In this document: positions 10,855 through 22,749 of the stretch, one piece after another
Numbering within the stretch: the first letter of the stretch is position 1
Layout of the letters: each line of letters opens with the position of its first letter
Assembly: GCA_009809945.1 (NCBI GenBank)
Contig: WTPW01000319.1
Location: forward strand, 169,383-233,382
Length of the DNA: 64,000 bases
Source of the DNA: Gigaspora margarita
Taxonomy: Eukaryota; Glomeromycota; Glomeromycetes; Diversisporales; Gigasporaceae
Reading direction: 5' to 3'
Notes under the pieces: model-generated
Told to the model about the DNA's origin: nothing
The model's input: the letters and a program-made list of their open reading frames with translations, nothing else
The model's database searches: none
Position numbers and translations under genes: made by a program

Positions 10855-11590
10855 TTCACTACTTCTTGCAAAGTGCTGAAGAAGTTAGAGTTGTTGTTTT
10901 TGTAAAATACCAGAAAAGTCAGATCATTTTCTTGCAAAGTTTCGAAGAAAGTCAGAAATAAATAAAATAAAATTAAAAAAATAAGTAAAAAAAAAGAAAA
11001 ACAAACAAAAAACAAAAACATAAGCAAACTAAATAAAAAAACAAAGCCCCAAATCTCTATTTTCCTAAAGTAAGAGTTCGTTTCTTATAATTTAGAAATC
11101 GTTGAAGGTTTTCGCAATGTACTAGAATAATAAAAAAATAAAAATTAAAGAAATAAGTAAAAAGAAAATAAACAAAAAAAATGGAATGTAAGCAAACTGA
11201 ATAAAAAAAAATAAAACCCCAAATCTTCATTTCTTTAATGTAGAGTTCATGATAGAAATTGCTAAAATAAATTGTATATATTCTTGCAAAGTGGCAAAAA
11301 AGTCTGGGTTTGCTTGCAAAGTGTCAAAAAACCTATATTATTTTCCTCACAATTGGTAGAATATTAAAAAAAAAAATAAAAAAAAATAAAAACAAAAACA
11401 AAAAAACAATAACGTCAAATGAAAAAATAAATGAAGCACTAACTAAACCTTTATTTCTTTAAAAGGCATTCTTGAAAATTTACAAATTGCTAGAGAAAGC
11501 AATTGTATGTTCTTGCAAAGTTTTAAAAGGCTGAGTTGGTTTGCGCATAGTTTCGAAAGGTCATTAGATTTCCAAAAGTTAGGGTTGGTA
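10855..11590. repeat. Cluster of CTTGCAAAGT repeats (forward)
   Basis: CTTGCAAAGT followed by a short variable spacer and a GAAGAAGTCAG/AAAAGTCTGG-like tail recurs near 10866, 10931, 11283, 11311 and 11512, with degenerate ones at 11103 and 11542. They lie in A-rich sequence and the blocks repeat CCCAAATCTNNATTTCTNTAA. An inverted cluster lies at 36300-37130. Confidence 0.65.
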
Positions 11591-11626
11591 TTTGTTGTAA
11601 AAATAAAATAAAAAAATTAAATAAGA

Positions 11627-11844
11627 CCATACAAATTTAATTACTTGGTTTTCATAACACAAAGTTTTTTAATTGGCCCGGCCAGCTATTTTTTTTTTAA
11701 ATTTCATATATAAATTTTATAAAATTATAAAAAAATTTTTTTAAAAAATCATCCTGGTTATTAAAACATATAAAAAAATTTTATTAGAAGTTTTCAAATT
11801 TTGACCTGTCCAGGTTATGAAAACCAATTGATTAATTTTGTATG
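11627..11844. mobile_element. MITE with CCATACAAATT ends
   Basis: Left CCATACAAATTTAATTACTT, right (reversed) CCATACAAAATTAATCAATT, both continuing into GGTTTTCATAAC. 218 bp. Confidence 0.75.
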
Positions 11845-12734
11845 GCCTAATAATAAAGAAAAAAAATGAAAAACAAAATGAAACTAAACAAAACTAAACG
11901 AAATGAAATGAACTAAAAAAAAATCAAAATGAAAATGAAAATGAAAATCAATGTAAAATTAATAGAAGATCTAAATTATAAACAAAAAAAATAAACAAAG
12001 ATCTAATCTAATCTTGTACTATGATCATTGAAATTTCGAAACATTTTAAAAATATTAGTCAAACGCATTCGCGGTATGATCTAGGGTACAGATTTACTGA
12101 TCTAGCTTGATTTTCCATTTGTAAAATATTTTGAAGCAATTAGAATATTAAAAAAAAAAGAGAAATAAAAAAAAAAGAAAGATGAAAATAGAGAGAGAAG
12201 AAAAGAGAGAGAGAAAAAAAGGGAGATGAGAAAAAAAAAGAGAGAGGAAAAAAAAAAGAAAGAAAAGAGAAAAAAGGGAGAAAGGAGTAAAAATCGTACA
12301 AAATGCTTTTTTTTTTAAAAAGTTTTTTTTTTTTTCCTAAGCCAATTATTTTTGTTTTGTTTTTGTCTTTTTTTTTAGTCTACTTTTTTTTGGAATTTTA
12401 CTTTTTTTTTGTTTTTTTTTTTACCCAGTGATGGGTCAAAACACTATGTAATTGTTAAAGATCTGTTAATCATTATATATCATTTCAAATAATTCTGATT
12501 ATAATTGATTTATAGATATATAACAATTTAATATAAAAAATAATATATATCGATTTAGATATATATCAATTTTTATCGATATAAAACAATTAAGTGTTAT
12601 ATATCGATCAAAATCTATATATAAAATTTCCTGATATATAGTAAAAGTTTATACTCATGTGATACAAAGTGTGGTTATTATTGGCCAGTTTGCTATCAAT
12701 TATCGTGTGCCAATATCATAGCATATAATGAGCT

Positions 12735-12893
12735 GAGTTTGGGCTGGGTTTAATTTAAAATAAACCTGGCCTAGCCCATAAGTTCAGGCTTTTTTTTTTT
12801 AGTAGGCTGGGCTTGGGCTTATAAAATATTTTTCAGGTCTGTAATGGGCCAAACAGGCCTAGCTTGACCCAGCCCATTTCCATTTCTATAAAC
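12735..12893 (-). mobile_element. hAT terminal region with GGGCTTGGGC repeats
   Basis: The reverse complement starts TAGAAATGGAAATGGGCTGG and has repeated GGCC/GGGCT motifs, matching the 809-985 block. It is an isolated end or the end of an older, unrecognised element. Confidence 0.5.
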
Positions 12894-12951
12894 AAAGCTA
12901 TATACTTCAGAATTTAAAAATATTATATGAAACAGTAAAATGCCAGAAATG

Positions 12952-13235
12952 GGGGATGGCTAAAGCCAGGTGCGTTTATATGTTTTTGATTATTTAATTA
13001 AAATTAGGGTAAGGGTCAGTTAGGGGTTAGGGTTAGACCTGGTTTATAAGTAAAATTGTCTTCCCGACATTTTTTATTAATGCTTTTAGACAGGTTTAGA
13101 CACTCGTTTCTTTTATTTTTAGCATTTTTCACTTTTTTTCTTTGTTTTTGTCTCGTCGGGCTGATCCGTAAAGATCAAATGCTACGATTTGATTGGCTTC
13201 CGATCACGTGAACGCACCTGGCTTTAGACGACCCC
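12952..13235. mobile_element. MITE family A, full copy
   Basis: Ends GGGGATGGCTAAAGCCAGGT and ACCTGGCTTTAGACGACCCC. The TSD CAGAAATG is exact (12944-12951, 13236-13243). The interior matches 45265-45557: TTCCCGACATTTTTTATTAA, GACAGGTTTAGAC, CGGGCTGATCCGT. Confidence 0.85.
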
Positions 13236-13574
13236 CAGAAATGTAGCTTAATTAAAAAGAGGACACCAAGAAATACTTATTTGAAGATTTTTAATGTATG
13301 AAAATTGTTAATTCAAAATCAAAAATATTTAAAAGCTCATGAAATTGTATAAAAAACAAAGCTCAAAAAAAAAAAAAAGGTGCATATAAAAAAATATTAT
13401 AAAATAGATTAGATTTTTTTTTTGTTGAAATTCTTTATAAAAGGTTTTCTAAAAAATAAAATTTCTTTTTCGTGATAAAAGTTAAAAGCAAATTTAATAT
13501 AAACAAACCCTTCAATTACCTATTAATATATATATAGATAAAATATCAAATATTAAAAAGCGAAAAAGCAAACA

Positions 13575-15890
13575 CCAAAATAATTTCAATTTGACATCAA
13601 ATTCTGATTCCAATTCTAATCCTGATCCCATTTCTAGTTCTGATCCCAATTCTAATCTCGATTCCAATTCTAATCTCAATCCAAATTCCAATCTTGATAC
13701 TAATTCTAATCCAATCCTAATTCTAATACCGATTCTGATTCTGAAAGTATTGGTGATATCTCTAGTGATAAAATATTAAGTAATAATAATATTAGTACAA
13801 ACTCTAATAGTGATATCAAAAATGCAAGTAATAAATTAATTGCTAAACCAAATTTAAAAAAAAATGCTAGTTGGGTTTGGCAATACTTTTGCAAAAGGCA
13901 ACCATTATAAAAATAGAAAAAGTAAGCAAATTGTAAGAGGAGTGACAAAAATCAGTTGATTTTTTAGGGGGGGAGAGGGTAAAAAAAGTTGAAATTATGT
14001 ATAAAAATCTGACTATATATATATTAAAGAAGAGGAAGAGGAGTAGGCCTCTGATAAAAAATAATCAAATGATTAATGACACGGCTCTAAAGTAATTGTA
14101 AAAGATAAAAAATTTCCAAATGGTTAGTAAGAATGTGAACAACTGGTTAAAACTCAAGCTCAACTAGAAACTTTCGATCTTATCTAAACATACATAGGAT
14201 TACTAAACCTATGAAAAAAATAATATAGCCATGCAATCAACAATTGATGAAATGTTTCAATGTACTTCTAAGCAAAATTATCATCAAAAAGAATCTATTG
14301 AATGTACTTTGGTTGAATAGATCATTACTAATTCACAACCTCTTAATATTCTACAAAGTAAAAGCTTTATTAAACTTATTTATGCATTAAATCCATATTA
14401 CAAATTACCTTCTAATAAACAAATCAAAGCACAAATTCATCAAGCCTACAATTATTCAGCAGAATGCTTAAAGCTCTTTTTAAAAAAGAACTCAAAACAT
14501 ATAGCTTGACATGTGAGCTTATTCTAAAAGTGAATATATAGGTATTGCCTGCTATTTCATTAATTCTAATTACAAATTAAAAGAAATTACACTTGCAGTT
14601 AGATACATTCTATATCCTCATGATGCTAGAACAATCCAAACTAAATTAAAAAATGTAATTAGTAATTGGGAGCTTTCTGAAAAGATGATTTTAGTTACAA
14701 CTGATAATGCTACCAATATAGTTAAAGCTATTGGTCTTATAGATATGTTAGATCAAATTCCTTGTAGTGCTCATATGCTCTAACTTGCAATTGAAAAAGG
14801 ATTAAAACCTGCAGTAATTTTGATAAGACATGCAAAACAATTGATTGATTTTTTAACTATATCCAAACAGAATAAGCAATTAAAAAAAGCTTAAGAAATG
14901 TTAAAAATTCCAAAAAAAAAAATTAGTAATGAAGAAAAATCTTATCTTAGTGCAATTTCTGATACTCCAATACACTAGAATTCCTCATACATTGTATAAA
15001 AACAACTCCTTCATGCTATTAAGTTAATGGATGCAACAATGAGTATTAGATTAAAATCTATAATGATTACTGAGGATGAATAAACCATTCTTGAGGAGTT
15101 GACTGCACTTTTAGCCCCTTTTGCTAAAATTATTAGAAGGAATTACTTATGCTACTATGAGCTTTATATGGCCAGCTATTGTTACTCTTACTAGAAGTTG
15201 TACTCTACAGGAACCTTGCACAGATTCAGAAAAAATGGAAGACATCAACAATATAGATATATCAATATATTTGATAATAAAGAAGAGAATATAATTGATA
15301 TAGATGATAAATCTAAAACAATTACTACTGCTAATGGAAAAAAATTTAAACTTAATCTACCACAAAATACTGATGGTTTAATAGAAAAAGTTAAAAAAAA
15401 GTTATAAATTGCATTAAACTATTACTGGGATGCGCTACTTGATAGCTCATTAATTATGACATTACTTGATCTTCGGTATAAGTTGATAAAACAATTAAAT
15501 AATTGGAAGCATAATAAGACTGTTAGTCTTTTGTAAGAGAAATTAATTTGCTTAGTGTTGAAAATAAACTAGTTGCAGATTTAACAAATGAAAAAGAAAA
15601 TGAAAATCAAATGAAACTCTTTTTAATAATATTTGGATCAGATAAAAGATCAACTCTGGTTAAAAATAAAGTAGATCAATATCTCAAATTGATCAAGTAT
15701 TAACTAAAACTAATTCACTTAACTGGTGGCCATTACTGCTACCTCAATATCTAGTGAATGGTTATTTTTAAATACAGGTAACTTAATGATGGCTAAACAT
15801 AAACTACTTAATGCTGGCTTATTTGAAAAGATTCTTTTTCTTCAAAAAAATATCAGATGCTTGAAAACTATCTTTGAGCCATAAAGTTTA
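13575..15890 (+). mobile_element. Second broken hAT transposase gene
   Basis: Fragments in several frames follow hAT order: BED-like ASWVWQYFCK near 13870, LYALNPYYKLPSNKQIK near 14390, ILVTTDNATNIVKAIG near 14690, PCSAHMLQLAIEKGLKP near 14760 (Gln codon reads TAA), TPIHWNSSYIV near 14965 (Trp reads TAG), MTEDEQTILEELTALLAPF near 15065, LLDLRYKLIKQLNNW near 15460, and the C-terminal ISSEWLFLNTGNLMMAKHK near 15750. The N-terminus includes a low-complexity SNSNPDPNSN run (13591-13720). A 141-bp MITE is inserted at 13942. Decay is older or heavier than in the 2-7 kb copy. Confidence 0.8.
13942..14082. mobile_element. MITE family G, copy inside the second hAT
   Basis: Ends GTGACAAAAATCAGTTGATT and, reversed, GTGTCATTAATCATTTGATT. 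The interior (AAGTTGAAATTATGTATAAA, TAGGCCTCTGATAAAAAATA) is shared with 39241-39376. Confidence 0.75.
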
Positions 15891-16177
15891 AAATTTATTA
15901 ATTATTTTATAAATACAAAATTTTATTAAATTATTGCTTATACCATATGTAATTAGTAACATTTATATAGCTTGATTCAGGTCTTTCAAAAACATTGTAT
16001 ATATAAATGCTATGTATTAAATGCTTTAAATTCAATATCATTATTGTTGTATTAGTAAGCTAATTCCTGTGTTATAGCATATGATAAAGTTAGTATTGTA
16101 TATAAAACAATAATAACATTTAAAAAAAATTAAAAAATGCTACTTAGCATAATATTAAATTGTGCAAATACAATAGT

Positions 16178-17375
16178 GTTCTGTCCTGGGTCAGATAATA
16201 AATAAAACATTATTAAAATTATATAATAAATGCAAAAATTAAAAAAAATAGTGCAAATGTTTATTTTTATTTTATTTTATACAATATATATTATGCCATA
16301 TGGCAGATTATGCATTAAATGGGCTTAGTTATTTTTTTTTTATTTTTTTATTTTTTATTTTTTATTTTTTATATATATATATATATATTTTAGATCTGAC
16401 CTGTTTGACCTGGGTTATAACAATTTCTGACCTGTGATTTGTATGGGTTACCTGACCTGGATCAGAACAAACCTGAAAAATCTTTATTATAGGTCTCTGC
16501 CATAAAAATTTTAATTATATTTTTTGTAAATCAGGCTTTTTTCTAATTAAGCGAATCAGTTTTATAAACACTTTTAATAAGTTGATAATAATGCGAACCA
16601 TTGTTTGGTCAGATACTTTATACAATAATAATATAATTAAAATGAGAATTACATAAATTTGTTATTATAAATATATTGAGTCTTGAATTCTATTATTCTT
16701 ATTTGTTCACCAAACAATATAAAATAATTATAAATATAGTATAATAATATGAGATAATATCACATTGGTACAGTGATAATTTTTTTGATTAGAGAATGCG
16801 ACAAAGCGGCATTTTCTGAAAAATCAAAAAAATTGACATTGTACCAATATGGCTATATTTGTATTATAGTATAGTGATCATTGATCATAAATTGTACTAT
16901 TTATATTTTTTTAAAACTTCTTTAATTCATATAATACAATATAATATAAGTAAAGATAACGTATGCATCATGCAAAATAACAAGTATGAATAACACAATA
17001 AAAAGAAAATAATTTATAACATAAATAGTACAATACTCATGATCAATAGTGGCTATCTATAATAATATATATCATAAAAAGACTATTGCTATAGAATCTT
17101 TAAATCATATATTAATAACAATTACATAATAATGATGCAAATTAGATTGTAACTAGTCCTTTTTTGGTAACCTATATATGTGAATCTATTTATAGCAGTG
17201 ACCAATTTTTCTGTGAATCATACAAAGTCGATGACTTTACAAAGACTTATGATTATTCAAATCTATTTAAAATCAGTCACGTTTTCTAAATTTATAATAG
17301 TATTTGAATATTGTAGTGGTGAGGGCCTATAATAAAGTTTTCCCAGTCCTGTCAGAACACTAATAGTATAATATT
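16178..17375. mobile_element. Possible hAT element with TAGTGTTCTG ends
   Basis: Left TAGTGTTCTGTCCTGGGTCA and right (reversed) TAGTGTTCTGACAGGACTGG. CTTTATTATAGG occurs near both. GACCTGGGTT/TGACCTG motifs cluster at 16390-16470. No matching TSD, so it may be two separate relics. Inside, 16761-16852 is a small perfect palindrome (CACATTGGTACAGTG against ATTGTACCAATATGG). Confidence 0.4.
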
Positions 17376-18025
17376 TTTTTCTTTTTTTCAAAAATAGACT
17401 AAATTCATATAGTTTTGTCAAATTTTTAATTAGCAATTAAAAACCAGATAAAAAATGGATTTAAAAACTGGATATCTTAATAAATATCCATTTACAAATC
17501 TAAATTAGAAAATATAAAACAGGATGTATATCCAGATATCCAGTTAAATATCTGAATTTAAACTCTATATATCTGCAATCCAACAACCACCCTAGCATCA
17601 ATACTTTAAAAATTTTTACTATTATTTTATCAGCCAATCAGATTTTGAGATCAGGTGCAATGCGAAAAAATACAAAAATTAAAACAAACCAAAAGTTATT
17701 TATAAATTAATATTTTATCTATAAAACTACTTATTGTGACTAACAAAAAGTTTTCTTATAAAATTTTGGTATTAAAAAAGCTTTTCTTAACTAACTTAAT
17801 AACAAACTCTAACTCTAATTTAGCTACAAAAATTTTTTAGCAAAATTTTTTAAATTGGTAACACTAGAATCTTAAAATCCAACTATAGAAATTGCCTATT
17901 TAAACTCTTTGATCTTTTACTACTTGATCAATTTCAACTGCTTTTCAGGCTATTAGTATACTTTTATAGAACTTCTTCTACAATTCAGTTTTTTAACAAA
18001 AACTTAGTAGTGTAGTACCTGTTCT

Positions 18026-18305
18026 AGGACCCCAGATATCTAGTACAAAGGTTATACTTTATTTTTTTTAGCAAAATCCCTAAAATTTAAGAAGCAAAAA
18101 ATAGTTTTTGGCAATTATCTTGGCATCCAGTAGTCCAATTTGAATAAACTTTTTTTTTAAAATGAAGCCCTCAGTAAGATGCATCTAATAAAAAAAGTTC
18201 ATTCAATTCTGATTACTAGATCAAAAGTTATTTAAAAAAATGTATTTTGTTATTTTTAGCAAATTGGGCCCAAATTGGTCAAAATTCAGTTATAATCTAT
18301 ATATG
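18026..18305 (+). mobile_element. MITE family D, 3'-truncated copy
   Basis: It starts AGGACCCCAGATATCTAGTA and follows the family consensus to GTTATAATCTATATATG, where similarity stops before the right terminus. Confidence 0.7.
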
Positions 18306-18680
18306 TTTTTAGAAGTAGAAAACTTTATTGAAGATATATTTGCGAGTTCTCAATAATTTTTTTTTATTCAAGTTCCATTTTCTACTTATAAAAACATATA
18401 TAACAAAGAAGCTGCACTAAAATTGTTTACAGGAACTTTTATCGAAGATATTTCTATGAGCTTTTGATTATATTTGATAAAATTTTTTTATTTTAATTCT
18501 ATGAAACTATAAAATTTAAATAAAAAAATTTTTATTGAATTTATCAAAAGCTTGTAGAAATATCTTTGATGAAAGTTTTTTTTATTTCCAAAATATAGAT
18601 TACAAAAAGCTGTGCTAAAATTGTTTACAAGAACTTTCATCAAAGATATCTATATGAGTTCTTGACCAGTAAGAATATTA
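18300..18680. repeat. Repeated AAGCTG..CTAAAATTGTTTAC segments
   Basis: AGCTGCACTAAAATTGTTTA at about 18410 recurs at about 18606 with the following TTATCGAAGATATTTCTATGAG-like segment, and an inverted version lies between them (AGCTTGTAGAAATATCTTTG). A diverged foldback or duplication. Confidence 0.5.
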
Positions 18681-18991
18681 TTTGTGCATTCATCATTTTG
18701 CAAAGAATTTGAGTATTGTTTCTTTTTTAGCCCGATAAAATTTACTACTGTATTATGAGGGAAGGAACTTTAAGAATTGTACAAAATTCACAAATTCAAT
18801 CTTATAAGAATTATTACACAATTCTAGCAAAATTAATTGTTTATTACTGAAAAAATTATGAAATTTCAATAAGTTTTAGATGTTAAAGTTGCACAAAAAA
18901 GATACTTTGTACATCCAAAACTTGTTCTGGGATATAATTTTTATCATTAGTAAAGTTTTTTTTTTTAAAAAAAAAAAAATATATATATATA

Positions 18992-19188
18992 CAGTCGGAC
19001 CTCCCTAAATGCAACCTCCCTAAATGCATATCTAAGTAAAATCTCCCTAAATGCATGGCTTTTTTTCGGCCCAACTTAATATAACACTTATAGATTTTTA
19101 CCTCCCTAAATGCATAACCTCTCTAAATGCATATTTTTGAAAATTTTTACTATGGTCCCGACACTATGTATTTAGAGAGGTCTGACTG
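18992..19188. mobile_element. Pogo-type MITE (CAGTCGGACCTCCCTAAATG), TA target
   Basis: CAGTCGGACCTCCCTAAATG and, reversed, CAGTCAGACCTCTCTAAATA, flanked by TA. CCTCCCTAAATGCA recurs inside. Terminal CAGT with a TA duplication and a CCTC.TAAATGCA motif is typical of pogo/Tigger-type Tc1-mariner elements. Confidence 0.85.
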
Positions 19189-19264
19189 TATATATATATT
19201 ATATATATATACTATATAAACATATATATATACGTAAGTCTTAATATAAATATTAGTTGCGTCA

Positions 19265-19452
19265 TATAAGTAATGTTAAAGAAATCGGAAATCAGAAATC
19301 AGAAACATCGATTTTTTTTTATGATGATCTGCAATTTCACATAATTTTGCAATAATCAATTAGTCGATAATTAATCAATCGATTTTTGATCGATTTTAAA
19401 AAATTTCTTGATCAACTAATCGATTGCATTTTTTTGCCCGATTTGGGACACC
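19265..19452. mobile_element. Possible hAT relic with ATCGATT repeats
   Basis: AATCAATTAGTCGATAATTA, ATCAATCGATTTTTGATCGA and CAACTAATCGATTG cluster before CCCGATTTGGGACACC. Flanks TAATGTTA and CAATGTTA (7/8) could be a TSD. The left terminus is poor. Confidence 0.4.
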
Positions 19453-19455
19453 AAT

Positions 19456-20030
19456 GTTAAGGTTAGTTATGACATTTACGTATGAGGTAGAAGCACATAA
19501 GAGTACTAATGTATAATAGTTCCCTTTAATTATATATCAAATCACCATAGTCGCGCTCATTTTCCTTGTGTTGGTCTTTCTAGCCTAAGGAGATATCGAT
19601 GCATAAAACACGTATCAAACATTTTCTTGTTATCAACCCGTTTACAAAAGCATATCAAATTATATCCTAATCAAAGTAAATTTCTAAAACAGATGAATAG
19701 ATGTAAAAGAGTGGCATAATAAATGAGTTACTGTGACTAGTTAACCAATTAATGAATATGGGCACGCACGTACCATGTATAGGGATTGAATATCAATACA
19801 AATAGGCAAAGTTCCTTCGTGACAATATGAAAATTGGATTGGTTTTTTTTGGCCACGAATAGGAATATATATATGGGCAAGCTGAGTTAATACCGCTTTT
19901 TACATAGAAAGAAAAACAAATTGTCATTTTTCAAGCATTACATTTCATAATCACATGATTTTATTTTAAATGGCAACTTTCGCGCGTCAAACATCGTATG
20001 ATGTTTAGAGGACCGGAAATATTATAAATA
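19456..20030. other. No gene recognised
   Basis: Base composition is more balanced than the surrounding sequence (CGCGCTCATTTTCC, CACGCACGTACC), so this may be low-copy intergenic DNA. No ORF above 60 codons and no repeats recognised. Confidence 0.4.
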
Positions 20031-20270
20031 CCAGATACAAGATCCTCTAGATAATAGACCCACTATGTATTATACCCAAGTCTACAATATAGGATAAGGT
20101 TTTGGAAAATGTAGAAGACCCGGGTATACAAATAGGAAAAAACTAAAAAAATACTATAAAAATAGAATAAACCTTCCAATTACCAGACTCACACCCATAC
20201 AAAAGACCCGCGAGTCTAATTATAGGTTTTAAAATTGGTTAAATGTAACGGAACCGGGTCTTGTATCTGG
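20031..20270. mobile_element. MITE with CCAGATACAAGA ends
   Basis: CCAGATACAAGATCCTCTAG and, reversed, CCAGATACAAGACCCGGTTC. 240 bp; no clear TSD. AGACCC motifs recur inside. Confidence 0.7.
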
Positions 20271-20695
20271 CCATTTAAGGTAAATAATAAAATAGGGCAT
20301 GTCCTCTTAAAATGTGCTCTAATCAATTAATGAATATTATATATATCAAATACATATGATACATATGTACAATACGTTTAATTGTGATTACAAATTATCA
20401 TCGTCATAAGCATCATAGATCAACTCCAGGAACAAGATATTTAATATTCGAAATTTAAAAAATTAAAAGAATTATAATCATTTTGCTCTTTACTCTTTAT
20501 CTACGATGGAAACTAGACAAAAAAAAAAACAGGTATTATTTTCTAAAAAGCAGTCACTATTCGTTTTTTTTTTAAAATAAATGTTATTTTGTAAACGAAA
20601 TTTCGTCCATTGTTTTAATATAATTTTGAGATATTGGATGATTTACAAATTTGGCCAGTTTCTAGTTGGCGAGTAATATAAACTCTTGAAGAGGA

Positions 20696-20960
20696 AATAG
20701 CCAATCGGAGAGTGCAAATTTTGATCAGCCCAACATAGAATCTGAAAACATATGAAAATACTCAAAAACTAGTGTTTAAATCGACCTTATGCACTAATTA
20801 AAAATATCAGAAATGAAATTTTACATATAACAAATGTTGATCTGTTTCTATAGCCTCTAACGTTAAGACTCTATCCTAAATTTTATCTCATGCTACGCAC
20901 ACTTAGTTTATTTACAAAATCGGATTTCCATTTTTGGTTTGTATCACCCGCGTAAAATAA
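20696..20960. repeat. 265-bp dispersed repeat, copy 1
   Basis: AGCCAATCGGAGAGTGCAAA through AAATCGACCTTATGCACT, GAAATTTTACATATAAC, TTTACAAAATCGGATTTCC to TTTTTGGTTTGTATCACCCG. It matches 44401-44680 over its length. Just upstream of the unrecognised 21 kb gene. Confidence 0.75.
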
Positions 20961-22215
20961 ATAAGAGGATTGCAAAAACATTAACAAATTTATATTTTTA
21001 TGACAGTTGGAAAAATAAGAAGCATCGCAAAAAAAAATTAAAAAAACCATCACAAAGGTAAAAACTCTTTTGCAGGTTTTTAAATATTTTATTTAATTCC
21101 TAATTCTATGATTGATTTATTATAGGTTTCTCCTCATCAAAGTATTTTCCAAAAGATTAATACACCTAGTAACTCCGATATCTAGATATTGTACTATATT
21201 GTTTTCTACCAGAAAGAAGCCAAACACGATCCTGTTAGAGACATCGGTATAACCAGAGGGATATATAAAAAAAATTCCAAATTGGTTTGCAGAAATAGTT
21301 GGTAATGCTTTTATCAAAGACGAAAAGAAAATGAAACCAATCAAAATAAAATACTTAAAGGTGTGTTGATAGAATATTAAATGTATATTAACAAGACAAT
21401 AACATAAAGCATTATTATTAACATGATTAATAAATAGCAATGCAGCTGGGCTTTTGATTTAAAGGAAGTCTTAACTGAAAATAATATCAACAATGAAATA
21501 ATCAAAAAAAACCAAAGCATATGGGATCCTGGTATATAGTAAATATATCTATATATTTTTTTAAATATTATCATTTATTGAATCTGTTATTTCAATAGAA
21601 AAAGAGTTTTCTATATATGTAAAGCATCACCACAATGGTATTTATTTAACTGATAAAATTGAAGCTTTTACGCTTCTGGACGAAATAGCAGGCTTAAAGA
21701 AATTATCACATATTATGAATTGTTTAATATGTTTAAAAATAGGTATGAAATTTATAAAGTTTGCTTTTGTTATTTAAAAGTTAAATTATTAACTAATCTT
21801 ATAAATTTAAGGAATGAATCCTGCGGGCCGATAGTGTAGTGGTTGCACTCCCAGGACATTAGCCGATTTAAAACGCAAGGTCGCCGGTAGTAAATGGGTC
21901 AGCTGGTTGAAACCGGTTGAGACAATAAAAGTAAAAAAGGATGGCTTAGTACCGGTTAGCTACGGTAGAAATAACATATGTAGATCATTACAAAATGTAC
22001 AAATGTAGGGGCCTTGTATAATAGGAAGGTCCCATTGAATAAGATAAAATAAAGTACGCCATCCGGTGTCCCCTTAGAAGGGGTTTAAAAAAAAAAAATT
22101 TAAGGAATGAATAATTAATCAAGGAAATCTTTTTGAGAACTCTCTAATACTTATACATCGTCAAGAATCACATTCAATAATTCAGAACGTGGATACATTT
22201 GCATCACCAACTTAA
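20957..22215 (+). pseudogene. Unrecognised multi-exon gene, probably broken
   Basis: Exons were chained by hand: about 20957-21057 (basic, WKNKKHRKKKLKKPSQ), 21126-21360, 21438-21531, 21599-21742 and 22124-22215. Every junction has GT and AG and keeps phase. The second exon contains IPNWFAEIVGNAF; later exons contain SWAFDLKEVL and IEAFTLLDEIAGLKKLSH. There is one in-frame TAA at 21250-21252. The last intron contains a SINE, and the final residues and stop fall in a MITE terminus. I do not recognise the family. The string GYIKKIPNWF faintly recalls the C-terminal part of START lipid-binding domains, but that is weak. A 106-codon antisense frame (21120-21440) overlaps exons two and three and cannot be excluded as the coding strand. 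An older copy of the first two exons lies at 32600-32950. Another possible exon (FWTGDLKSHFTFAMAKVLEV) follows an acceptor at 22749. Confidence 0.45.
21820..22095 (+). mobile_element. tRNA-derived SINE with 17-bp TSD
   Basis: The 5' part starts CCTGCGGGCCGATAGTGTAG and carries an A-box match (TAGTGTAGTGG). A B-box-like GGTTGAAACCG follows about 70 bp later. The 3' end has a small hairpin (CCCCTTAGAAGGGG) and a run of A. The 17-bp direct repeat AAATTTAAGGAATGAAT flanks it at 21803-21819 and 22096-22112. The head is tRNA-like but does not fold as a complete tRNA gene. Identical TSDs suggest a recent insertion, inside the last intron of the 21 kb gene. Confidence 0.85.
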
Positions 22216-22471
22216 AAAATTTCACCAAAAATTTTTTTGCAGTTAAATTAGAGGTAGGTTTTTAAGTTAGGTTAGAAAGTGCTTTTTTAATACCAAAATT
22301 TCGTAAGGAAAACTTTTCGTTAGTGCGCAGTAAGCTGTTTCATAGAGAAATACTAATTTTATGGACGATTTTTTGGTTTGTTTTGATTTCTTGCATTTAT
22401 TTGCATTACAATTGATCTCGAAATCGGATTGGTTGGTGAAATAGTAGTGAAATTTTTAGGGTGGTTGATAC
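22201..22471. mobile_element. MITE with GCATCACCAAC ends
   Basis: GCATCACCAACTTAAAAAAT and, reversed, GTATCAACCACCCTAAAAAT, both running into TTTCAC. The interior has GTAAGGAAAACTTTTCGTTA and CTGTTTCATAGAGAAAT, shared in part with 26580-26690. It supplies the last codons and stop of the 21 kb gene. Confidence 0.7.
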
Positions 22472-22749
22472 ATCTTTCAATAATTAAATATCGTTTTAAA
22501 TGATTTTTTAAAAAAATTTTTTTATAAATATATACAGTAATATATATATATTTTAAGATTAAATACATTTTAATTTTTTTTTTATAAACATATAATATAT
22601 ATATTTTTTTCGAGATTTTTTTAAATAATTTTTTTAGATTGCTATGCAAAATGTTATTAATCGAATACAGTACTAGATAAGCTCATATTCAAGATTTTTA
22701 GGATTTATTAGTAAAATAATGCGTCTTATTCGATTGCTTTAATTTTTAG

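Noticed and set aside
13706-13948. 80-codon hydrophobic ORF (-)
   Set aside because: Antisense of the low-complexity SNSNPDP-coding start of the second hAT relic.
21829-21905. A tRNA gene
   Set aside because: A-box and B-box-like motifs exist, but the spacing and arms do not make a cloverleaf, and the unit ends in an A-tail with TSDs: it is a SINE.
22359-22649. 96-codon Lys/Ile/Tyr-rich ORF (-)
   Set aside because: Begins in AT-rich sequence and runs into a MITE end; composition-driven.
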